A stretch of 64,000 nt of DNA from Coriolopsis trogii (taxonomy: Eukaryota > Basidiomycota > Agaricomycetes > Polyporales > Polyporaceae). A model generated the notes under the pieces. The model was not told the DNA's origin and searched no databases. It worked only from the letters and a program-made list of their open reading frames with translations. This document shows positions 1-11,573 of the stretch, piece by piece. The translations under genes and the position numbers were made by a program. The stretch is taken from contig JAHYIO010000031.1 in the NCBI GenBank assembly GCA_020543525.1, positions 2,294,001 to 2,358,000 on the forward strand, given 5' to 3'. Within the stretch, counting starts at the first letter, position 1, and each line of letters begins with the position of its first letter.

Positions 1-2068
1 CTCAATTCGCTTCGGCTCCAGGAATGCAGGCGATATTTTCTCAAGCGAACACACACATCGATGGTTTGTGAGAATTGCAAGTGCCAGACACGACGTCGCG
101 CTCACCCTTCGACTCTTGAATACAGCTGCTAAATGGGACCAAGAGTTCCGGTCACAAGAGCTCTCTTTGAACTCAGCGACGAGCGCATCCGTCCTTCCCG
201 TACAAGCCGAGACGGTCGCCGAGGCATCTTCGCGGGCGCAGGCCCACGATCAGGACGAACTCGCGCGCACGGCAGCCCTTCTCATAGACACTGTGCAGAA
301 TGAGGCGAATCCCAAGTTCAAGAACAGCGCTTTCATGGGACTCATGCGCCAGTTACGTGACGGCGAAGTGATTGTAGAGGGCAATGATATGGTCCAGCGA
401 TCTGAAGCTTCCGGCGTTCAGCAATCTGTCGACACGAAAGGCAAGGGCCGTGCTGTAGACGTCCCATCGCTCGGCGTGAACGGTTTGCAGCTGCCGACGC
501 TCAGTCGACCTATCACAGCTTTGCCCGCGGGGTATACAGCAATGACCCAAGAACAAACCTCCGATGAGGACGGAGCTTCCCGTCAGGAGGACCCCAACGA
601 CGCCTATTTCCGACAAGAGAACGAGGATTATATCGCGATGCATTCCCAAATGACGGACGCCCACTCGGCGCCATCGCCCCAGTTCCAGTTACAGCAAGCC
701 GAGTGGGACAATATGCAGCGCGACTGGGAAACATTCGAGGCTACCGCACACGGCTTGCGGCCGCTATCGAACTACCAATTCCAGGCGAACAACCCCTATC
801 TGAACGGAGAGGCGTCCCGTACAAGACACCATGCTGCACACATTGGGATGTCGGAAACGCTTTACGAGGTATGTCTAACCCGAACCCGCCGAGCTACCGA
901 CACGCCCGCAGAAGCTGATGAAATACCGCCTGGGGGTGATAGAGCGTGCTCGAGATGGAAGCTGCCGTCCAGCGCGACCCGACCAATGCAGCGCGTTGGT
1001 ACGAGTTGGGCGTCAAGCAGCAAGAGAACGAGCGGGAACAGAAGGCTATCCAAGCCCTCCGCCGCGCGATAGAACTCGACCCCACACATCTGGCGTCCTG
1101 GCTCGCACTCGCCGTCTCCCACACGAACGAGGGGAACCGCACGGGCGCATACACCGCGATCCGGGAATGGGTGGAGCGCAACGAGCGGTATGCGGCCGCT
1201 GTCGCGCAATTCCGCGCACTCAACCCCGAGCAGCCGGACGCGAGGCCCAGCGAGAAACTGACGAGCCTGATGCAATGCCTGATGAGCATCGTCCAGCAGA
1301 ACGCGGGAGGAGAGATCGATGCCGACATCCAGATTGCGCTTGCTGTGCTTCTGAATACCAACGAGGTGCGCGGTCGTCGGACTTGTCGTGGCCTATGTTC
1401 CCAGTATGGGATGTTCTCCGGGGGAACGCTAAGCTGAACTGCGGCTATTGTAGGACTATGCCAAGGCTCGAGATTGTTTCACCACAGCGCTTGCGGTGCG
1501 CCCTGAGGTACGTATGCCCTCGGCCATGGGCCTCGGGAACGAACCGTTCAGGACTCATGTGTTGCTTGGTACAGGATTGGTTGCTCTACAACCGTGTCGG
1601 CGCAACACTGGCGAACAGCGGTCACCCTGAAGAGGCCCTTCAGTACTACTACAGGGCTCTTGAACTGAACCCGACCTATATTCGAGCAAGGTGAGGCGGC
1701 TTTTGAGATCAAAGTCACTATCAATAGTACTGAATAATTCACTAAATATTCTTAATTCGATGCCACAGATTCAACCTGGGAATATCTTGCACGAACCTGC
1801 GCGTGAGTTGCAACTACTGAAAGTATTTGGTAAATCACCCGCTCACGCTTCACACGTTTTTCATCAGCGTTACGACGAGGCCGCTCAGCACATCCTCGAC
1901 GCGCTCCTCTTGCAGGACAGCGACAGCGTCCGCGACCCCTCCGGGGACGACGCCAACCGGGGCGTGACCTCGCACGCACTGTGGGACAGCCTCAAGACGT
2001 GCTGCCTGCACATGCAGCGGCTCGACCTCGCCACCCTATGCGACCAGCGCGATTTGGAGGGTATGTGA
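1..2068 (+). CDS. PEX5: PEX5, peroxisomal targeting signal 1 receptor (5' end outside window)
   Basis: Cytosolic/peroxisomal receptor that binds C-terminal PTS1 signals and ferries matrix enzymes into peroxisomes. The open left edge reads in frame from base 3 (a stretch containing [12 protein letters not shown]) to 63. Further exons are 126-868, 943-1365, 1454-1507, 1575-1690, 1769-1802 and 1868-2068, ending in TGA. The N-terminal half carries a WxxxF-type motif (WDQEF) and the family stretch [20 protein letters not shown]. The C-terminal half is TPR repeats: [40 protein letters not shown], then [14 protein letters not shown] and [12 protein letters not shown] after small exons. The first visible intron (64-125) starts GTTTGT, which is not the usual GTRAGT/GTRNGT, but it is the choice that keeps the family sequence. 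The true start and the first exons lie outside the window. Family assignment is very secure. Confidence 0.95.
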
Positions 2069-2762
2069 TATTCATACGGCCGCAAGCTTCGCTCAAAGAC
2101 AGCTGACCCGTGTCCTATTTGCGTTTTGAAACCCGCAGCGTTCCGTTTGAATTTCCAGATGATGTAATTCCGAGTCGGGTTCGAAATCTAGGTTGGCCTG
2201 AGAGCGATGTTTCGCTGAACAATCGGGGGCACGCTTTGTTGCGTCGGCCGGTTTTCCTGCGTTGCGCTTTCGTTGTAGTGCTTTCAAGGTATTCGCCGAG
2301 AATAACGCGCAGAAGTCTGTCTCGATGCGATACGATAGGTTTGTGGAGCGGCTGGGGCGGACCGAAGGCAAGAGCGCTCTAGACTCGACTCATGTTGTGA
2401 GAAGCTCACGGCTGCTGTCGGTCGTACTTGTTTCCCTGCCCGCTCTCGTACGCCTCGGCACCGACTCGTTGGCTCTGGAGCACCTCCTCGGTTATGTCTT
2501 GTAGACCATGGCATCTCGTCCCATCGCGAGCTGTCTTAGCTATGGAGCACGTTCCTGACAGTCACCAAGTGCTGGCTGGACTGCCCTTTCGCTAGGAGCT
2601 CGGCGGGAAGCAGTCGGTAGGTCCGTTCTAGCCTCCGTTGTTGTGTGTATATTAGCTGCGGGCGGCGGCGACATGATCATCAGTTCAACATTTTTCATAC
2701 CTTCCCCCCTACGACATTCACAAACTATCACTGCAATTGTCTGCACCTTGATAGCGACAACT
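2069..2762. other. Intergenic, PEX5 to aldo/keto reductase
   Basis: About 690 bases between two genes on the same strand: 3' flank of PEX5 and promoter of the reductase. Short overlapping open frames on both strands show no family motif. I see no RNA gene or repeat. Confidence 0.6.
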
Positions 2763-4017
2763 ATGCTGTCGTCGCCCGTTGTATACCTCCGGGATGGTGC
2801 TGACATGCCCCAGATCGGGATGGGCACGTGGAAGCACAACGGCGAGAAGGCGTCCGACGCGGTCTACAACGGCCTAAAGGTCGGATACAGGCTCATTGAC
2901 GGTGCATGCGGTAAGTCGCCGCGCTCGTTTCTTCTCTCTTCACATGTCCCACAGCAAGCTGATGTGGGGGGTTGTGTGCTTGTGCATGGCAGACTATGGG
3001 AACGAGCAAGAGTGCGGGGAAGGCCTCCGGCGCGGCATCACGCGCGGCATCGTCTTGCGCGAGGAGGTGTGGGTCGCTTCGAAGCTGTGGAACACGTTCC
3101 ACCGGAAGGAGCACGTACGGGAGGCCGTCCAGCGCTCGCTGAAGGACTGGGGCGTGTCGTACTTTGACCTCTACTATGTCCACTTCCGTGAGTGTTCATG
3201 CTTTGCATTGAACACCCTATGGCTAGGCTGACTCCATGCCTCGTATGACGGACAGCGATCTCACTCGCGTACGTCTCACCGGACGAGCGCTATCCGCCTG
3301 GGTGGTACGTCGACGGGGAGAGCAAGGTGGAGCACGACCCGGTCCCGCTGAGGGAGACGTGGGAGGCCCTCGAGGAGCTCGTGGACCTCGGGTGGATCAA
3401 GCACCTCGGTGTGTCGAACATGTGCAGCGCCCTGCTCATGGACCTCCTGAGCTACGCGCGGATCAAGCCGTCCGTCCTGCAGATCGGTGCGCACCCTTTG
3501 CTCGCGCAGCGCACGACGCCGGGCTGACACGCACACGCGCCAGAGATCCACCCGTACAACGTGCAAGAGCGCGCGGTGCAGATGGCGCGCGGGCACGCGA
3601 TCGCCGTCACCGCGTACTCGTCCTTTGGGCCGCTCGGCTTCCGGGAGCTGAACACGCCCAAGTCGCTGCAGGCGCAGCCGCTGTTCGCGCACCCGCTCGT
3701 GGCGTCGATCGCGGACGCGCACGGGGCGAGCCCCGCGCAGGTCGTGCTGCGGTGGGCGACGCAGCGCGGGCTGTGCGTGATCCCGAAGAGCGACACGGAG
3801 GCGCAGATGCGGGAGAACTTGGAGAGCGCGGCGATCAAGCTGAGTGAGGAGGAGATGAACGTCGTTTCGGGATTGGACTTGGGCCTGCGGTTCAACGACC
3901 CTGCCGATGTGAGTCTCGCTCTCTGGCTCTGATTCCGACTGCGAGCGCGAAACGAAGGGGCTGACGACGCCGCGTCTTCTTCTGCAGGACTTTGCTGGCT
4001 GCCACATCTTCTCGTAA
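2763..4017 (+). CDS. NAD(P)H-dependent D-xylose reductase-like aldo/keto reductase
   Basis: Cytosolic AKR that reduces aldoses, by family most likely D-xylose to xylitol. Exons 2763-2910, 2993-3187, 3256-3486, 3544-3908 and 3988-4017 sum to 969 nt (322 residues), the usual size. The catalytic tetrad is visible: Asp46 (LIDGA), Tyr51 (DYGNE), Lys80 (VASKLWNT) and His113 (YYVHFP). HFPISLAYVSPDERYPPGWY and LRFNDPADFAG are typical of fungal xylose reductases. The cofactor loop reads IPKSDTEAQMR (Lys273, Ser274, Asp275, Gln279). NADPH-preferring family members have IPKSN with Arg four residues after the Asn, so both phosphate-contacting positions differ and NADH use is predicted. The start ATG precedes the conserved strand MLSSPVVYLRDG. 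The last exon is only 30 nt. A glycerol or related aldehyde reductase role cannot be excluded. Confidence 0.9.
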
Positions 4018-7000
4018 TGCGACTCCATGGCCACGCTGATCTGGTCCCCCTGGAACTCCTCAGTGCTCACTGTGCTGTACGTGTAAAGACGCCGTGTCGT
4101 CATGTTGGCTCGACTTGGGTGGATTCTGTATACTAAGAACGTGTATCATAAACAGTCCAAGGTTCCCGAGAGAGATGGGCGTGCCCACGGCGTGAACACC
4201 TCCGATCAAACTCGCAACTTACGATGAGTCCCGACGCCCGCTCGACCTGGCCTTTGCCTACCTCATTGTGGTCATCGTGGTACCTGAGGAGCTCGCTCCA
4301 CGCGACGACAACGGCGACTGGGAGGGGTCCGCGGGGCTCCGGAGCAAGTGGCCAAGGGCCCTGGTGTGCGACTACAGTGGTTGCCTAAACAGGCGTGACA
4401 CCATACTAAGATTCTACGTCACCGCTTTTGGCTGTCAACCACACGTCGACTAAGAGGCTGCTCCCCATTGGCTCAGGAGACGTCGCTTGCAGAGCGGACG
4501 GCGGTAGGGGATAATGTCCGATCGTTGTCTCAGCTTCCCCAACGCAGGCGTGACTTCGGCTGGCGACTGCGGTATAGAGGACGGCGCACTCTGTCAGATC
4601 TAGGAACCTCTGGGTGACATGCCGCGGGGGCGCGATGGGTTGTAACGGGAGACCGAAGCACACCTCCTTGAAACAAACGAACCGTGATATGATGGACACT
4701 CGGAGGCCCTGGGGATGCCTCAGATGAGCGTAGACTTCGTATGCGAACATAAGAAGGGGTTATCCCGATTCCACTGTCAGGAGCAGTGAGACCAAACTCT
4801 GCGAACTGGCTCTGCGTACATCTCCGCGGGACCCTATGACGCCAGAGTGAGACATATGCCTCTCAAGTATTTGCTGCGACTCCCATTCTCGTGGTGCCAT
4901 CGCCTTTCCCGTCGGGGCCCTTCACAGAGTCAGCAACCGAGTAGCAATGTAGCACAGCTGAGTTCCGACGCCACTCGGTCTGAAGCAAACCTCGGTGGTT
5001 GAGAACACCGCTGCTCGTGGTCAGACCGTGGGCGTCCGTGACAGCGCGTCCGTATTCAAGATGTTAGCCCCGTGGTTTCCCCACCCCGAGGAAAGGAGAT
5101 GTACCGACGTGCGCGAGAAGAGGACCAGAGAAGCGGCATGCAGATGGACTGTCGAGGCGACTTCTCTTCCCCAAGGCGACCGATGGTCTGCTATACGTCC
5201 CGAGGATCCTGACAACTTTTCCTTTGGATGAACGCTGCCGCGCATTTGTGCACGCCGATGCAACGCTGATCTAGGCGAGCGGACGGTCGCCGGGGTTGTC
5301 CATGCTTACATGACGCAGCAAATGAGGACACAGGGTCAACACGTAGCGCACGAGGCCGCACGTCCGGGAATGAACACAGACACCGGCGGCAGTGAGGACG
5401 GATGTGGCATCGCACGAGGCAGCCGTATCGGACGCCTGGTTGGTCTGTGGGGCAATTGGAGTACTGATTGTGGCCCGTGGGGTATGCAGCCACCACGCAC
5501 TGGCCCGATGGTGGGTGCGGGTGCCTTGACCACATCGACAGATACGCGCAGGCGAAGGCCAGGCATGCCAGGTTGGCACAGAACATTATGAAATGCGGAC
5601 CTGCATTTCGATCCTTCTGCCCATCTGTCGTAGATGTCCGCTCAGTCGTCTACCGTCTGAAGCAGATACGCATGCACGACTCGGAGGAGGACCTGGCCTG
5701 TTTGTCCAGCGACGCGGCGACTGCGCAGCAGCGGCGCGGACGCTTGAACGTACACGTACCATACCAGCGGGCATCGGTGGCTGTCCGGTGTCCGGCGGAC
5801 TCCGGAGAACGAGCAGGCATAATGCACTGCAGCGCCGCTGGCTGCTACAATCATTGTAATTCCCGGACCCAATTCGACTGTGGTGGCAGAGTCGACGAGG
5901 GCAACAGCAGCGCAAGCGCAAGCACCGCATGCCAGACGGAGCTCGCTGACACTCAGAGGCTCTGGTCGTGATGGAGGTTCGAACGCCCATGTCCTTGGGG
6001 GCTCAGACATGGTAGGACTCACACCGGCAGTTCCTGAGTCAGAAGAGTCAGCGGTTGACACGCCCTTGTGTCGGATTCTACACTCGAGACAAGACACACC
6101 CTGCTATCCCCATGGAACAAAGGGCAGGACGAAGGAGGACGAAGAACGCGGCCGCCCACCTTCGCCGTGGGACGCCGCGAACCTACGCGCGGCCCCGAAG
6201 ACGCCAACGACCGTGGCTTCTCTCGCTCGTGCCCTGGCCCTGTCCGGGGTCTGTTGTCCGTCTATGGGCATGTGCGCGCGCAGCACGACTGCCCTGGTCA
6301 AGTCAGCAATCACGCGCGCGATGTCATCGCGCGACACCGGGCACCGCTCGCGCTGCATCCACAAACCTTGTTATACTTGTCTCTTGCTGCCTTCCGTAAC
6401 GTCCCTCTCGTCGGAGACCGCCCGCCCATGCGCCGCGCAGGGCCCACAGCGGCGTCGCACACGCGCGCGCGCGTGGATAGGAAAAGCAGATAGCAGGAAA
6501 TGTCTGACAGGGTGCGCACAGACACCACAATCCATCGCGCGCGCGAGTCCTCGTAGGACCTCTATAGCGTCCTGTTCTCGTGCGCGAAGAGGAGACACAC
6601 GCACCCACTTTCCCGGCCCGAGCTGAGAGCCTCTGGCGCCCGAATCCAATTGAATTCGGGGAGGGACCGAAGCCGCCGAGTCGACCGCAGAGGGCAGAGG
6701 AAGGCCAGGAAGCGGGCGATGGCACCTGGAAGCCATGCCACACGTACCCTCGAGCGGACCGAAGCGACGGACACGAGGAGCGCAGAGACACTCAGAATCA
6801 ACAATCAGAGTCTCAGAGCCGCAAAAGCCTCGCTATCCGCATAAGCGCATCTGCATCCGCACCAGACACACTGCACGCGCAGTGGAACGCCAGATCCGAC
6901 TCTGAGTGCGCAGAGAGACAGACAAGACAGCTCACCGGGATCTCGTCAGCACAGCTCGCACTCGCCGACGGGAGCGCTTGGCACGCGCGTCGCGCGACAC

Positions 7001-8683
7001 CGCAATGTGCGGCGTGCTGTGCACGAGCAGATCTGCCGCTCCTTGGACCCTTTTGACCCTTGACGCTAAACTCTTCTGGGAAGGCATTCACTCGGGACTA
7101 TACCTCCCTTGCGAAGCAGCTGTCCTGGAGCTGGCTGGACGTCCTTTCCGTCCAGGTCAGGCCAAGGCCCGGAGAGTGGCATCATGCTCGACGTATACGT
7201 ACCCATACGTCCCTCTGATCAGAGCTCGCCTTTTCCCCAACACTGGGACGCTCGAAATTGGCTATAATAGCCGTGTCCGACCCGTCGGCATATAGCACTG
7301 TATGCATTATTATTACATTCGTTCGCACCTAACGTCACCTCTGGATAATCCAGACAAGCACTGTGCAAATACCGATACCGTGGCCACACGCGCAAGGCGC
7401 TGTGTCTACATACATGGTGCCCTGCAACTTGCAAGAACGTAGGTCGGCACAGCTCGATCTGCCTCCCGAAACCCTCAGCCTGCGAACGCATAACGTCTCC
7501 AAGAGAGCCAAAAAGAAAAACTCCCGGACACCCGAGGGCCGTAATGAACGCGACTGACCTTTCCCCAACGCGGCCTTCGCTCGACGTACGGCCGAGGCAC
7601 TCCCGGACAGCGCACGCACGCCACCACGTCAGGCCCCCAGGCGTCATGCATCACGCCCTCCGGATCGAGCCTGTTTGCGGAGCAGGTAACCCTCCCATGG
7701 ACGCGGGCAGAGCGGGGTCGCGGCCAACGCTCGGGAGTCGGGAGCCTCGGAAGATCCATACACTCGCGCCATCGCGTATGCCGGTGCGGGCCCCACACCG
7801 CAAGCATGATTTCGTGCTCTTCCCCCCGGAGCGTCGACGTTCTCCCGCCAAAACGAACGTCGGCTGCGCAGCGAGAGATCCCAGACGGCGCAGGGCGGAA
7901 TTCGTATACATGATATATCCGAGGGCACCGGATGACGAATGTGAATGACCCGCGTCGAGTCCGACGAAGGTCAGAGCAAATTCGAGAGACGCGGCGGACG
8001 CGTACGCGTTCATTTGGCGCGCACCCTGCGCATGCGCGGATCTCCGACGCAACACAGTATTCCTCCAGTATCTGTGATGAGTGTGGCAGTAGTAGGTAGT
8101 GATAGATGGAATACACGTACCACATTGCAGGACCGAGTACATCGCGACATCACGTACGCACGGTTGCAAGAACTAGGCGCGAAGAGGACGCCGCGTGGAT
8201 AGGTGGAGAAATGGGCATTCGAATACAGGTGTGTGGCCATGGTGGGCATGTGCATGAGGACCAAACGAGCATTAGAGACATTAAGTTAGGAACGAAGCCC
8301 GGCAATACTACATGTACACGATAGTTGCGGAGTACTCGACCCGAATGTGCGGGTATCATGGGATGCTGCGGATGCGGGCGGACGGGCGAGCAACGTTGCT
8401 GGGAAGAAGAGAAAAGGACATAAAACACACAACAATAAAGCAGCAGCAGCAGCAGAAACGAAGGAGAAAAAGAGCGAGATCTCATCCAACTCGTTCATCA
8501 CCAATCCCATCTGGATACCCAACCATCCCAATCTGATTTCCAATGCCATCCTCACCTCCATCTCAATGCGGCGCTTGCGGTACCACAGTGGACCGCATGC
8601 GGGGGAGCTTGTGCGGCGAACCGCCGCATTCGTGTTGATATCGATGGTTGGATGCCAACGCTGCACCGTTTGGCAGAGAAGCA
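4018..8683. other. Long gene-poor region
   Basis: About 4.7 kb. Open frames are short, overlap on all six frames and have no recognisable domain, signal peptide or plausible exon chain. This is the pattern expected when GC-rich non-coding DNA has few stop codons, especially around 5.3-8.3 kb. A (CAG)5 run lies near 8441. I see no terminal repeats, transposase or reverse-transcriptase motif, rRNA or tRNA, although decayed elements cannot be excluded by eye. Confidence 0.55.
8441..8455. repeat. (CAG)5 microsatellite
   Basis: Five perfect CAG units in non-coding DNA, about 230 bases downstream of the C2H2 gene stop (that gene is on the minus strand). Confidence 0.85.
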
Positions 8684-10071
8684 TCAACTTGTCGAGCTGC
8701 GTTGCGGAGACCGGCGCGGACCCCGTTCTGCTGAACGCTCGGTCGAGTTGCTCATGTTCTCCCAGTCGTCTTCCTGCGGGCTCAGTCGGTTCGCCGTATT
8801 CGCTGCATCCGTCGCATTACGGCAGTCAGCCCCTCCATCGGAGCGCACTGGAGGAAGAAAGGTGAGTCGGAAGCAGACGAATGCCGAACGAGTGCGAACG
8901 TACGATGACGCTGTGAGAGCAAGCGGCGTCAGTGCTGCGCGCGCGAAGAGATATGTGCCAATGTGACTTACGTTGAGGGCGTCTAGCCGACTGAAGGTCT
9001 TCCCACATCCCTGGCAGACGTTTGATTGCGACCTCGACGTATGTAGCGCCTGGTGTCTCCTGAGATAGAGCGGGGCGCCGGCGCGCAATGATCAGCGACT
9101 GGAAAAGCGGTGTCAGGGTTTTCCCAAGCGCATACACTTACTTGCAATCATGCTGGCGGGCGAAGCCCTTGTTGCACCCGGGCCACTCGCACAGGAAGGG
9201 ACGTTCGGCGGTATGGGAGCGGAGATGGCCTGCGAGACCGGAGACGAGGAGGCGCGAGAGAGGTAGAATGATGAGCGATAACACGCGGATAGCACCAAAG
9301 GGCAGACATACCTCTCAAGTTGAAGCGCCGAGTGAATGTACTCCCGCAACCGGGCACCGGGCACACGAAGTTCGCCTCGTTCCTCCGCCGACTCGCGCTC
9401 GCCGCCTGGGTCGCGCTCGTCGTCACTTGCTGCTTCTCCACCTGCATGATCGGGGGCAGACGCGGCACGTTTCCGCCCTGGGGAAAGGAAGAAGACGCGA
9501 TCAGGGAAGATGAACGCCCTCGCGTTGCAGGCGCGGACTGGATGGGAGGAAGTTGTTGCGATTGGGCGTGCGCATAGAGCATGGCTGCCTGGGGCGCGCG
9601 CTGCCCATCGTCGCTCGAGCGGCGTCCAGAGGATGGTGAAGAGAACTGAACGGCCGGCATCGAAGGGCCGGCGAGGGAAGAAGGAGGGGGAAGTTGCGTC
9701 TGTGGCGGCTGCTGCTGCTGTTGTGGCTGCTGCGAGCCCGGGATCGGAGGTAAGCCCCAGTTGACTGCATGTGTGCGGAACTGAGGACTTGGAGGCGATT
9801 GAAAGTGCGCACGACTGGTAGAGGCATGCGCGGGTGGCGGTGGAGGGTGGGAGTAGTATGAGGCATGGGAGTGATTTCGATCGTGAGGCTCAGAGGAGGA
9901 TGTGTGATCTGAGCGAGACGGTGGTGGTTGGGGTGCATTTGGAGGGTGGTCTGGGGATGGCATGAGCGGATTGTACTCCGCTGGGGCGTACTGGTACGGG
10001 TGCAGCGCACGGAAGGGAGTGCCAGTTGGTGGGGGCATTGTTGAAAGACGGAAGGAGGCGTCCACTTCCAT
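8684..10071 (-). CDS. C2H2 zinc-finger transcription factor (Crz1/Prz1-like arrangement)
   Basis: Nuclear DNA-binding protein. Exons in coding order are 10071-9312, 9229-9142, 9059-8972, 8910-8904 and 8847-8684, summing to 1107 nt (368 residues) with every phase matching. Residues 1-234 are low complexity, rich in Pro, Ser and Gln, with a short poly-Gln run. Finger 1 spans about residues 235-260 (FVCPVPGCGSTFTRRFNLR, then GHLRSH). Finger 2 spans about 265-290 (FLCEWPGCNKGFARQHDCKR, then HQALH). Finger 3 spans about 297-323 (VCQGCGKTFSRLDALN, then RHLRSDGGADC) and looks like a C2HC finger with Cys323 as a possible last ligand. Arg313-His314 of finger 3 come from a 7-nt exon flanked by CACAG and GTACGT. 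The finger order and the RLDALNRHLRSDGG ending resemble Crz1/Prz1 calcineurin-responsive factors, but that is by resemblance only. Start ATG (MEVDASF) chosen as the first Met of the conserved-looking frame; an upstream exon is possible. Confidence 0.88.
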
Positions 10072-11573
10072 GTCAGTGCTTGTAGCGCTGGTAATCACCC
10101 GTTCCTGATGGTCAAGACAGATAGAGCGAGGGCTTCCAGATCGATGCAAGCGTGCGGGGAGAACGGGCGCGACAGCGTGGAGGAGACGCAGGCGGATGTT
10201 CGGGGAGCGTAGGTCGCGGTCGGGGACGTCGACGTCGGGGACAGGCACTCGTCGAGGGCGGGCGGCGGGGAAAAGGGAAAAATGGGAGGCTTTATAGAAT
10301 ATAACCGATAGGAGAGAGGACCCAAGCGCAGATGTGTCATGTCCAATCTCGATACGCGTCCTTTGATCCCTCACCGTACCGCCACCCCTGCACTCTCTTT
10401 CGCCCCACTATTCTCAAGGCGCCAACCAGCGGTCTCCGGGGTCCCAGGCCACCTCCCGCCCCTCACCGTGGCCTCCCCGCCCACTTGGCGCCTCTGCCAT
10501 CAAACCCACCCTCAATGGCCACATCGCCGAGCGCGTCCTCCGCTCGTCCTCTCCCGTGTGCGCCGTCGACGTACACATCTCCCTGTTCGTTTGCATGTGA
10601 GACACACACACCGATCCTCTCGCAGTGGATTGACCCCGTGGCGCCCTATTCCGAGTCTTTGTGTGTGATGTAGTATCGAACTTCAGCTAGCACAGCATGT
10701 GCCTGCAGCCTAGCTACCGCATTCTTTCACTTGCATGTAGCGCACAGCATGCACCTTGGTTATACACGCCCGTTGAAATACATTCATGTAATGTACCCGT
10801 CTATCGTTCGCACATCTCAAATACTGTCATCAGACGTGCTGGGAGGCCACCCCAATCCGACGTATTTGTCTACACTCTCGTCCTCTTCCGCGTCGTCTCA
10901 CATAACCCCGAACACCCATTTCAAACCATAAGCTCGGTGGGTACAGAGCGGAGCAACCCGGTCTCTCGTTCAAGTTGTCAGCATCCCGCTCTCGCTCCCA
11001 TATGGGCAACTGGTAAGTACTCCGTGGATGGCGGACCACGCAACCGCGAAATCATATCTGGAGTAGAAGACGTGCACCTGCTCCGAAGCTCATCACCCCC
11101 ACGACGGGCGACGTCCGGATTGTTCAGGTCTCACGTTGACTCATATCCCCGGCTCGTGACAGTTCTTGTATAGTATGCTGAGTATTCCGAGCCAAGATGA
11201 GGACTCCCATTCACATGTACACTCACTAGTAGCCGAGACATCCCGGCGCATCTGCTACTCCTTCGCGGGCCTCCACGTCCCCCCATCCTCGCCGCCGGAG
11301 CGCAAGAGTCATTCAAATAATTGCGTGCGTGCACACCATTATACAATACGTCTACAATTCAAAACTCCAAGATCTTCCGGGGCTGACCGGCCGCAACGGT
11401 CGCACCCCTTGCGCTGTTGCGCACACTCGCCCTCCGATTACTGGCCAAGCGACAACACAACACCGCCGCCCAACCCGATCCATCCCCGGTTGCGCATGAA
11501 GCGTCCGCCCTCGCGAGCTGTACGCCGCTGACGCTTACGGCACCCGCACCCAAACGCACTCCCGCGGGCGTGC
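10072..11573. other. Intergenic, upstream of the C2H2 gene
   Basis: About 1.5 kb holding the promoter and 5' leader of the C2H2 gene and the 3' flank of the lipase gene. It contains pyrimidine-rich stretches and no supportable gene. Confidence 0.55.

Noticed and set aside
2170..2195. GGGTTCGAAATC resembling a tRNA B box
   Set aside because: No A box or cloverleaf arms can be placed around it.
5300..8900. Many overlapping open frames of 60-216 codons on both strands
   Set aside because: They lie on all six frames with repetitive Arg/Ser/Ala translations, as expected from GC-rich non-coding DNA. None has a domain or consistent exon chain.
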